Below, piece by piece: positions 1-7,916 of a stretch of 23,280 nt of DNA; position 1 is the first letter of the stretch; each line of letters starts with the position of its first letter. A model generated the notes under the pieces. The model was not told the origin of the DNA. It did no database searches and saw nothing but the letters and a program-made list of their open reading frames with translations. The stretch comes from Didymodactylos carnosus (Eukaryota; Rotifera; Eurotatoria; Philodinida; Philodinidae). The translations under genes were made by a program, and so were the position numbers. The stretch covers positions 1-23,280 of the forward strand of contig CAJNOQ010002647.1 of NCBI GenBank assembly GCA_905250885.1, written 5' to 3'.

Positions 1-288
1 GAATTGGCAAAAGGAAGAAAAGACGCAATTTTTTGGTTCGGTTTTGATCATTTTTGTTAGTTCGCATCAGTTCGCATTGAATTACGAATTCCCTACGAAT
101 TCGCAAAACAATGGTAAAATGCGAATTATTGCATCATTTTTACGCCCAAAAATTGCGATTCGTTAATTCGTCTTTAGACACTTTGTCCACACTAATGTCT
201 CGATCCTATTCACAATATATTTTCTCTTTCTATATAAAATGGCATTCATCCATTTCTATGAAATACGGCTATTGTTACTTCAATTCAC

Positions 289-414
289 AAAAAGGGCTCG
301 AAAGCATTAGTTGAGAAGTACCGCCCTATATCCTTGTTGTCTATAATTGGCAAAATACTCGAACGCTTCATATACGATCAGCTGCTCTCATATTTGAACA
401 AACACAAATTTTAG
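289..414 (+). pseudogene. Non-LTR retrotransposon (LINE) reverse transcriptase fragment
   Basis: Translation in this frame gives about 41 residues ending in TAG, including YRPISLLSIIGKILERF followed by a YDQLLSYLNKHKF-like tail. This is the classic start of the reverse transcriptase domain in Jockey/RTE-type LINEs (the YRPISLL...K..E block). Nothing upstream or downstream continues the domain: the catalytic YADD block is absent and the frame closes after the tail. It is therefore an isolated, dead fragment of ORF2. The LINE remnant at 10786-11100 comes from the other end of such an ORF2, on the opposite strand. Recognition of the RT block is confident; the clade is not determined. Confidence 0.85.
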
Positions 415-930
415 TAAAATTAGAGTAAGACAGAAGAATCTCAAATCAATATAGTACCACAAATCTTACAAATTAGTAATACTTTTATCAAATTTTGTTC
501 TTATTCGATTGCATTTTTCATTTAGTAATTCTTCGTTTTAATTAGGGAGCATATCACAACTTAAATTCTAATTTATTTTATTTTATTTAATTTCTGTTCT
601 TTTGATTGTATCGTAGATACATACACTAACACATATGTTGCATGCAAACTTAAAATTCAGTCAAATTTAAAATCTGCCTAGGCAAAATTAAAATTTTAAG
701 TTTGCCTGCAACATATATATACTTCCCATGTATTCGTTTTTTTTAACAGACATCATTATAAGAGCAAACATTTTTCTGTTTAAAGAATAAAATCAGAAAG
801 GAACAAATTTTATATTTTCATCAAATGTTGTTCTTTTATATGTTCAAGGAGGGAGTGCTCACTGCAGCAACTTCGCGAACTAAAATTACACTAATTAGAG
901 AAGATCCATTCCCCCATTTTTATACTAGTT
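415..930. other. Gene-free AT-rich stretch with one fold-back repeat
   Basis: No reading frame of recognisable character is present. The only structure seen is the hairpin at 631-718, listed separately. Confidence 0.6.
631..718. repeat. Short fold-back (hairpin) repeat
   Basis: The left arm (631-657, beginning ACATATGTTGCATGCAAAC) is the reverse complement of the right arm (692-718) at about 25 of 27 positions. The spacer contains the palindrome GCCTAGGC. This is probably a small MITE or its relic; I see no target duplication. Confidence 0.7.
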
Positions 931-931
931 T

Positions 932-1105
932 AAAGTACACGAGTTGTTTACGATGCTGGTCTATTTTCTAGAAAAGCATCCCTTTTAGTCTTTGAGAAAT
1001 ATGGCTGTGAATTTAGTTGATTATCGTCTAAAAAAGCAAGTTTGTGAGCAAGCAAAAGAAGTTTCTGGAAGTCGAGCACAAAAAAACCTGCTTTTTTAGA
1101 GAATA
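932..1105 (+). repeat. Dispersed repeat, copy A (inverted copy at 22962-23127)
   Basis: The stretch starting AAAGTACACGAGTTGT and running through GAAAAGCATCCC to TATCGTCTAAAAAAGCAAG matches the reverse complement of 22962-23127 over more than 100 bases with scattered substitutions. Its inner part (about 1023-1100) is a small hairpin with ends GTCTAAAAAAGCAAG and CCTGCTTTTTTAG. It is a MITE-like dispersed repeat with no coding potential. Confidence 0.75.
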
Positions 1106-2239
1106 AATGTCAAATAACTAGCATCTAACTGTTGCCAGTAACCCTGCTGATCACATTTTTTTGCCATTTAAATATCAATTTTTTAGAACGTTAGAAAATG
1201 TCAAAAAAATATCTTCTGAAACCTAAGGTACTATCACCTGCACCAACCCTAGAACCACAGACCACTTCTTCGAGGCAAGTTTCTATGACTCGTATAATGA
1301 AGAGAAAAACTCTAATTATTTTACGAAAATTAGAGGCATTTATACTAGTTATGATGGCAGAATAAAACAGTGAATGACTTGGTGATCATAACTGGCTGTT
1401 AAATGCCAATTTATGATTAATTTTTTGCCAGTTTGAAATGGAGAAAAAACTCAAAAAAATCATTCTGACATTTTCCGTTAGCACTAAGATATGGAGTTCT
1501 TCACGATTCCATCATAGTGAGGAGAAAAAATGGAAAATTTGGTCTTTTTTTTGCTGTCTTTCTAGTAAAAACTAGGCATCCATACATTTCTACTACCCAG
1601 GCTTATGATTCCAAAAAAAAAATTCTGAAAGGGACGAACAGATGTAAACATGTCGAAATCCGACAAATTCTGGCACAACCCTACCGGAACCATGCCGTAT
1701 TAAATTGGAATCCTGGCGCTCGAATTCCGTGCCGGAAGATGTTGGTAAAGGTCCGACCGGATCCTTCGAGTTCCAGACATCGGATTTGACAGAATGTGAC
1801 CGGTTTTACAGGTGTTTGGAGACTAAAAGTAGTCTTAGATTTTTTTTGTTTCCTATTCTAGAGCAGCTAGCTTGTTTCTTATAAAATTTCATGTTTCTGA
1901 TTAATACTGACTTTAAGACTTACTTATCGTTGTTTATTGAAACTAAAACATGTAACGCATCTCTGTGCCACTCATTGTGCAAATTATTGGCACATTTTCG
2001 TGAATAATGCTGTCTTTTAGGCATTAGAGAATTTAGTAATCATATACAACAGAGACTAAGAAGCAAGGAGTTTATATAACTAAATTCAATAAAAGTAATT
2101 TTTTTTCCTTCCGTTTTTTTTCTAGTTGAACATAATAGGACAAATTACTATCATATTTCGTCGTCAATTGACTTTATACGTCGCAAGTTTTGCTTCACAA
2201 CAGAGAGCCACAAAAGTGTTTATGAGGTCTATATTAGCA
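1106..2239. other. Gene-free region
   Basis: No gene is supported. A weak imperfect inverted repeat can be seen between about 1180-1215 and 1455-1485 (AACGTTAGAAAATGTC against GACATTTTCCGTTAGC). The 1630-1820 part is richer in GC than its surroundings and has repeated CCGGA/TCCGA motifs suggestive of an old element, but I could not define its ends. An open frame at 1517-1789 has no recognisable features. Confidence 0.5.
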
Positions 2240-2420
2240 TGTTGACGAAGTCTTTCTGTTTTCAGTGACAAAAGTTCTTTCGGCATTTGACGAAAGTTTA
2301 ACTATGTTTGCATAGTGGTTACGTAAGTTAACCCCTTATGTGACGAAAGTTCGTTTTCGATTATGACGAAAGTGTCTGGTTTTTTAGACAGATCAGCACT
2401 ATCGTTACACGTTACATGAA
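2240..2420. repeat. GACGAAAGT short-motif repeat field, left block
   Basis: The motif GACGAAAGT or near variants recur at about 2270, 2293, 2342 and 2365, usually preceded by T/GT (TTGACGAAAGTTTAAC, GTGACGAAAGTTCG, ATGACGAAAGTGTC). The block ends near CGTTACACGTTAC (2403-2415). A second block lies at 3600-3810. Confidence 0.6.
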
Positions 2421-2537
2421 ACGGCTGCAAAGGAAATTAAGGTTGTACTACAAAGTTCATTAGTCCAAACGGCAGTAATACAAACTGTAGCAGTGCAAAG
2501 TGGAGTAATAACTTCCCAGATAAAATTCATCTTACTA

Positions 2538-2821
2538 CACTGTAAAAAATTAAGTATGCCCGGGACATACTGAATATGCATATCACGGTGGACTGTTTTT
2601 GTACACTGAAAACGGCTTCTTCAGTGTACCTGTAACACATAGGAATTGCACATAAAGCTTCCACAGACAGAACGAGAAAAAAGACCGAAGAGAAGAATAA
2701 TTCTTCGGGTTTTTTTTCTGTAGAGAAAGGCAAGATAAAAATTCAGATTACACAGTGACAATTTACACATCACTTTGGACTCGAAGTGCACACTAGCGGG
2801 TACACTTTATTTTTTACAGTG
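2538..2821. mobile_element. MITE-like element with about 25-bp terminal inverted repeats
   Basis: The left end CACTGTAAAAAATTAAGTAT (from 2538) and the right end, read in reverse complement from 2821 as CACTGTAAAAAATAAAGTGT, match closely and continue into a shared CCCG. Total length is 284 bp with no transposase. An internal hairpin (about 2672-2725, AAAAAAGACCGAAGA against TTCTTCGGGTTTTTTTT) is also present. The CACTG ends recall the CACTA group, but no clean 3-bp target duplication is visible, so the superfamily is left open. Confidence 0.7.
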
Positions 2822-3340
2822 AAGATCACAAAAGATCTGCCGTTTTCTTATGAAATCTTGTAACAAGATCCTACTGCATGAACTTACAAGATATTGTCTT
2901 AGGATGTTGTAAGAGCCTACGGAATCTTGTAACTTCTTGTCATAAGATCTTACAAGGTCAGCTCATAAGACGTGACAAGATCTTACAAGATCTTGTAAAA
3001 TATTGTCATTGAGAGGAGTGACTTATATTTATTTGTTATCGCAAGATCATATGATTTCTTGTTATAAGATCTTATATGATCTTGCAAGAAGTAATGACTC
3101 ATTCTTACCACATAAATTTTGCTATGATATTGAGTATATATATATATATATAACATAGTTTTTATGACAAAGCGTAGAATTTTTTTCTTTCTTTGGCTTC
3201 ACACATCAGCTGAGCGAAAATAAAGTGCATGGCTATAAGGAACGTGGTTATAGACACGATCCTAAGGATGTTTGTGTCCTATCTATGAAATCATGCGATA
3301 TGATCTTGTAAGATCTTGTAAAATCATTTGACAAGATTTG
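2822..3340. repeat. Palindromic AAGATCTTG repeat field, left copy
   Basis: Dozens of overlapping variants of ACAAGATCTTGTAA occur, for example ACAAGATCTTACAAGATCTTG near 2982-3002, GATCTTATATGATCTTGCAAG near 3067-3087 and ATGATCTTGTAAGATCTTG near 3300-3318. The motif is self-complementary, so the region can form many alternative hairpins. It is not a regular tandem array: spacing varies. A second field with the same core lies at 15774-15960. Confidence 0.7.
3135..3152. repeat. (TA)9 microsatellite
   Basis: Nine uninterrupted TA units lie inside the AAGATCTTG field. Confidence 0.95.
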
Positions 3341-3599
3341 TCGATCTGGGCTCTTGCCTTTTTCTTTACAAACATTGCATTTCCTTAGAGAAACGCGTAA
3401 AAAACCCTTCTGAAGTCTTTTTCTAAGAACAAAGTATCAAAGCTAAGCGCCTATTGCGTTTGGCAGTAATTCGGTCTGGACTAGTCCAAATCCAAATGGT
3501 TCTTTTACAGTCAATAAGAACACTATACAAACATGAGAAAAACGGTAAAATAAAGCGTTGTTCTGCACATGAACTTTCATCACACGTTATATTTATTTG

Positions 3600-3810
3600 C
3601 CGTTATGTTATTAGTGTAGCGAAAGTTCGCGATGGGGTGTGACGATAGTGGTAGGTATGTTACACAGTTTGTTACGCAAGTTCACCACTCTTGTGACCAA
3701 AGTGTAGGGTGGTACTCTCCCAAAAGTGCCATACACTTCCGTAACGTGTAACGAAAGTTCTTTTTCTATGTGACGAGAATAAACGTGACGAAAGTGCTGT
3801 CACCCAAAAC
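3600..3810. repeat. GACGAAAGT short-motif repeat field, right block
   Basis: Variants include AGCGAAAGTTCG (about 3618), GTGACGATAGTGG (about 3639), GTGACCAAAGTG (about 3692), GTAACGAAAGTTC (about 3757) and GTGACGAAAGTG (about 3786). The block also contains CCGTAACGTGTAACG, the inverse of CGTTACACGTTAC in the left block. The two blocks bracket 2420-3600 and may be the ends of one decayed composite element. Confidence 0.55.
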
Positions 3811-4246
3811 TTCTGAATGGTAAGAGATAGAAAGGTAAAAAAATTTCGTCATCACACTTTTATGTGGTCAACATTGTGGAGAATTTCATCAAAATCGGAT
3901 GTAAGATAAAAAGCTTTTCTTGGGAAGATCTCCTTAATTGGCTTTGTTCCTGTGACATTACAGTTATAGATGACAAAATAACAAAAACTAGTATATTATG
4001 TTTGGCGGAGTCGAGCAGCGATTTCTTTGAATTGTTCGTGGTTTTTGAATATATTTTAAAACAAATACAATAAACATAGTGAAAAAAGAAATGTGGAATT
4101 AGAAGTCTGACTAGTTAGAATCATCTTTCCATAGAATATTTAAAATTAATCAGCAGCCAAAGCGAGCACGATACATTATTACGCGCGAATAAAATGGTTG
4201 TTATTCAGTGACATGTCTAATTGTGTTCGGCATGATAATCATGTTT
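3811..4246. other. Gene-free stretch; open frame not supported
   Basis: A plus-strand open frame (about 3864-4075) of 69 codons exists but would need a GTG start, shows no domain or composition bias and no flanking splice signals. It is treated as chance. An AATAAA at about 4069-4074 overlaps its stop codon. Confidence 0.5.
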
Positions 4247-4429
4247 TCAGCTGCCCTGATGATGATGATGATGTGAATGATGTCCTTCGCCACGTGCATG
4301 ATGCTGATGTTTACGTGCATGTCGCTGTCTTCGGAGATGCTGTTCTGTAGTTTCAGGCGTGTAACCTAACACTCGTCTGTTTGTCTCGAGTTGTACTTCT
4401 TCTTGTGATTTGCCCGTACATGAACCCAT
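4247..4429 (-). CDS. Small probable N-myristoylated, histidine-rich protein (60 aa)
   Basis: The product is unrecognised. The frame begins MGSCTGKS, which fits the loose N-myristoylation consensus (Gly2, small residue at 3, Gly at 6, Lys at 7) and carries Cys4, a common palmitoylation partner. The middle is charged (ETNRRVLGYTPETTEQHLRR) and the tail from about residue 36 is histidine-rich, ending HHSHHHHHQGS; a His-rich tail could bind metal ions (inference). The start is supported by a strong acceptor: on the minus strand TTCATTCAG ends 9 bases before the ATG. It pairs with a consensus donor GTAAGT at 4524, giving an 86-bp intron (4439-4524) in the 5' UTR. The histidine run overlaps a CAT/CAC trinucleotide repeat, so it may vary in length between alleles. 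No membrane segment is present. The short length lowers confidence, but the splice context argues for a real gene. Confidence 0.55.
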   Translation of the reverse strand: MGSCTGKSQEEVQLETNRRVLGYTPETTEQHLRRQRHARKHQHHARGEGHHSHHHHHQGS

Positions 4430-4438
4430 TTTGAAAAT

Positions 4439-4524
4439 CTGAATGAAACAGCATTTTCTTTCTCGTTTAGTCTAAACTCTAAATGAGAAATGAACTGTCC
4501 TTAAATCCATTTAGCAACACTTAC
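4439..4524 (-). other. Putative 5' UTR intron of the small His-rich gene
   Basis: On the minus strand the sequence reads CATCAG|GTAAGT at the donor (4524) and TTTCATTCAG at the acceptor (4439). The 86-bp length suits the other introns of the window. The acceptor could instead serve as a trans-splice site. Confidence 0.5.
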
Positions 4525-5074
4525 CTGATGATCGTGTGCGTATGTGTTTTTTTCCTTTATTATTATAATCAAATGTCGTCGTTTGCTTGCCGAACGTAAA
4601 TGAATTTTGTTTCATTTCTATCGATACTCAATGAAAACAAATAAACTCAGATACATTAATACGTGCAAGAAGCGAGCTTTGTCGTTAACATTTATTTTTA
4701 TTTTTTAAATGCATTAGCATGTTTTTAGAGTGCAGTACGCAACGAAGACTTGCTACAAAACGTGTCACTTTCACAAGCATAACAGATGTATCCAACATAC
4801 AAATGATGCAGTCCCAGCTTTTGCAGCAAGAGCCATAAACACTATTTATCCACTAGCCATTGTTCTTAGAAAATGACTTTCTAACGAGGAAACCTTCCCC
4901 AGTGCCTATCTCAGTTTTCAGTGATATTAGCCCTGTTGGGAGAAAATACTGTTAGAAGTAGAAGGTTAAAAAGATTTCTAGGTAAATGATGAAACTTTTT
5001 GTTTGCTTGACTAAAATTTTTTTCATGACTTTGTCAGTCATTTCAGTCAAAACAATCTAAAAAATTTGACAGTC
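4525..5074. other. Upstream region of the His-rich gene
   Basis: No gene was seen on either strand. It should contain the promoter and first exon of the minus-strand gene at 4247-4429; no specific promoter element can be named. Confidence 0.5.
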
Positions 5075-6204
5075 CACGTCATTTTTAATTCTCGCTTGAT
5101 GGACACTCTAAACAGATGACTGAGAGTTTAAAAGCCAAGAGCTTCGCAGACGACAAGTCGTCTCTGGAACTATTCGTATATTATGAGTCTCATCAGAGCC
5201 AGCTTTTGCTACAATTTGAGCGAACAACCATCTAGTGGTCATGCACATCAACGGCAGGACCTCCTCAGATATAATAGTACAATAAACGAAGTTCAAATTA
5301 GTTCGATTATTAGAATCTCAATCAATATGAGTTCGTGATGGACTCGGCGGGTACTCCGATCAGCAGACGTGCCGCTGCGACCCGCTGACCATTTGAATGG
5401 TGTCACACTATTATTACTGACAGTTAGCTGTCATCAGGCAAAGTACAGCTCAACGAATGCGTGACTCAGACAGCCATGCGAAGCAAAATTTGATATATGG
5501 ATAATTTCAGAGGCGGCATGTTGTTTTTGGAATTTCTAGGCTTTCAAACGCTCACGAGGGAACATTCCCAAGTGAGGCACTCCGATTTTAACCCTGGCAA
5601 TTTATATGTAACCAAGGTCGCTGATTGCGAATATGATAGCCGTTTGTGCTCATAGATCTTTCCTGGCGTTTCTCTGGAGAACCGGTTTTCTAAAAATCCC
5701 CTGAGACACTAGCAATGTTCTATCAACATGTTGGAATTGTAGCCTGAAAATTTTGCATGAAAATGAGACGCTTCCCAGTTCTCCACGACCTTTTTTGGCA
5801 AAGTTACAGAATTTACAAGAGAAGCCCTAAATTAATTTTCCTTTTTCTTTCTATATCTCTGCCCTGACAATACTTAGGGCTTCTCTTGTAAATTCTGTAA
5901 CTTTGCCAAAAAAGGTCGTGGAGAGCTGGGAAGCGTCTCATTTTCATGCAAAATTTTCAGGCTACAATTCCAACATGTTGACAGAGCATTGCTAGTGTCT
6001 CAGAGGATTTTTAGAAAACCGGTTCTCCAGAGAAACGCCAGGAAAGATCTATGAGCACAAACGGCTATCATATTCGTAATCAGCGACCTTGGTTACATAT
6101 AAATTGCCAGGATTGAACAAAATCGGAGTGTCTCACTTGAGAATGTTCCCTTGTCCGTCACGCTTGGTTTGCGTACCTGTCAAGTGAGAATTAAAAATGA
6201 CGTG
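5075..6204. mobile_element. Possible non-autonomous element bounded by 25-bp inverted repeats
   Basis: CACGTCATTTTTAATTCTCG (from 5075, continuing CTTGA to 5099) reappears in reverse complement at 6180-6204 with one mismatch. Between them lies the large hairpin 5557-6151. The left internal part (5100-5550) is unique and has no recognisable coding content. Whether the outer repeats and the inner hairpin belong to one element or to nested insertions is unresolved; no target duplication is evident at the outer ends. Confidence 0.55.
5557..6151. repeat. Long near-perfect inverted repeat (arms about 275 bp)
   Basis: The left arm (5557-5830, starting AGGGAACATTCCCAAGTGAG) and right arm (5874-6151) are reverse complements with only scattered transitions, for example GTTCTATCAACATG against GCTCTGTCAACATG. 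The spacer is about 43 bp. Landmarks shared by both arms include GAAAGATCTATGAGCACAAA, GAGAAACGCC and GGCTTCTCTTGTAAATTCTG (orientation depending on arm). No open frame is shared. Transcription through it would give a long double-stranded RNA. Confidence 0.9.
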
Positions 6205-6350
6205 AGCGGGAATAAAAAACGACAACATGTCTGCAGTTAAGGGAAACATTTTATAAGCTTTATTTATTTTATCAATAGAGAATTAACATCCACTTGTGAT
6301 ATTGTCATAATCTAATTCAAGAAAAGCTTAGAGAATATAAAGCTAAGAAC

Positions 6351-7248
6351 ATGAAACGTAAAGGCGGATTATTGAATTTTTGGGCAGACAATATCAAACC
6401 ACCAGCATCTCCAAGAAACAATACATCTGCTGAACAAACGTCCATTTCTCCGTCGTCTCCGAAACCATCTTCCGATGTTGTTACTTCCTCATCTTCGTCT
6501 GACATTTCGTCTTTAACATCTTCGTCATCCACATCGGCAGTCAGTCCAAAAATCGGTGCTAAACCTTCCTTCAAAATGCCAGCTCAACAACAACGTACAA
6601 AAGAATTAAATGAAGTAAAGGACAAGTTAAATAAATTATATTCATTATGATCAGAAGTTCTGTTACCTGAAGAAAGTCGTAAGACTATTAACGATCTGGA
6701 GAAACGACAAAAAACACTCGAAAAAACATTCATCAACTAAAACAGGATCAACAGCGTCAAAGAAATAATCATTCTGCATTAGAATCTGCTTTAAACAAAA
6801 TTGTGGAAGATCATCCAGACGTTGCTCAAACTGTGAAACGATTTCGTCGAGATGAATCACATAGACCATCGTTAGAAGCTGATGAAACGGCATTACATCA
6901 AACGATATTGGAAATAACAACACCGTATGCGTCAGCCGATGATCGTCGACGAACAGAAACATTATGTAGTATTAAAACATTAGATGATCTTTGTAATGAA
7001 TTAAATAAACGTGGATTTCAACTCAGTCGTTCAGCTACTTACTTACGCTTGTTATCCAGGAGATCAAATACGTTTGAAGGTCACTACTTTAAATGCTGAA
7101 AGTTACCTGTTCTTTTTAGCCCAATTATTTTTACCTGCCGCTTTTGATTTTAGGAAAAAGACAGGTTCACACTGTGCCAGTGAAATTAGTTCAAGCACAA
7201 AACACGGGACGAAAACAACATTCGGACACAAAAGTTCGGACGATATGA
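6351..7248 (+). pseudogene. Broken copy of a repeat-like family (LSRSATYLRLL motif)
   Basis: The reading starts MKRKGGLLNFWADN, followed by a Ser/Pro-rich low-complexity stretch, a coiled-coil-like segment (LPEESRK...LEKRQKTLEK...LKQDQQRQRN) and a helix-turn-helix-like block with LDDLCNELNKRGF and LSRSATYLRLL. It is interrupted by TGA at 6648-6650, by a one-base loss in the A-run at 6721-6726 that shifts the frame, and by TGA at 7246-7248 (probably from CGA). A 74-bp intron (7080-7153, GT...TTTTAG) is still recognisable: splicing joins SNTFEG to KRQVHTVPVKLVQAQN. From memory, the motif occurs in multi-copy uncharacterised metazoan proteins that look transposon-derived; I could not search. Homology stops soon after position 7248, so the rest of the gene is missing. 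It lies convergent to the glycosyltransferase gene. Confidence 0.75.
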
Positions 7249-7815
7249 TACGAGATAGTGGTACGAAAGATCAAAAAATGAGGATAAATGATAGAACATT
7301 ATGAACTCAAAATCTTATTAAAAATAGTTCGAAAAAGGTCGAGGTTTATTCAAATTTTCCAAAAAGTTTTTGTCTGAACATCAGAAAGTCGCTTTCGAGG
7401 AAAGAAAGTAAAAATGAAAAGCAGAGGTTTTTGCTGTTCGTAGAAAAATTCGTATAACTTTTGGCTAGAGTATCACAGAGAACACAGCAACGTCTCATTT
7501 TGAAGAAAAATGTTTGTCTGACATCAGAATATTATTGAAATTTAAGGAAAACTTTGGAGGTTTTCAGAAGCCTAGTATTTTAGGGCTTTTAGAAATCTTT
7601 TTCAAAATTCCTCAGAAATCATAGATATAGGATTGTTTAGGATGGATACTAAAAGTAGACACTAGGAACTAACTAAGCGTATGCATAACTTTATATCGCA
7701 ATTTTTACAGAAAATTCGAGTTTCTGAGTGGGGACTCGCTTAATACAATTATAGTCTTACATTTTCTGTTATGCAGAAGACGATCTATCTGAATATAAAG
7801 AATCGTAAAATAATA
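7249..7815. other. Gene-free region between convergent loci
   Basis: No coding signal was found on either strand. A loosely repeated pair, TTTTTGTCTGAACATCAGAA (about 7366) and TGTTTGTCTGACATCAGAAT (about 7510), suggests an old internal duplication. Confidence 0.5.
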
Positions 7816-7821
7816 TTTATT
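7816..7821 (-). terminator. Polyadenylation signal of the GT8 gene
   Basis: AATAAA on the minus strand, about 95 bases after the stop codon at 7917, in the context GCCAATAAATATT. Confidence 0.6.
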
Positions 7822-7916
7822 GGCACACACACAAATGTTGTTTTAATGTTTTCACCATATAGAATCAAAAAGTAGTAAAAAGACATTCCACTCAGAGTTA
7901 AAGATTAAAAAACGGC

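Noticed and set aside
2822..3340. CRISPR-like array
   Set aside because: The repeats are short, palindromic and irregularly spaced without unique constant-length spacers, and the window is eukaryotic.
3864..4073. 69-codon plus-strand frame
   Set aside because: It needs a GTG start, has no recognisable features and lies in decayed repeat DNA.
6317..6574. Acidic minus-strand open frame opposite the Ser-rich pseudogene part
   Set aside because: Its Asp/Glu richness is the complement of TCN serine codons on the plus strand.
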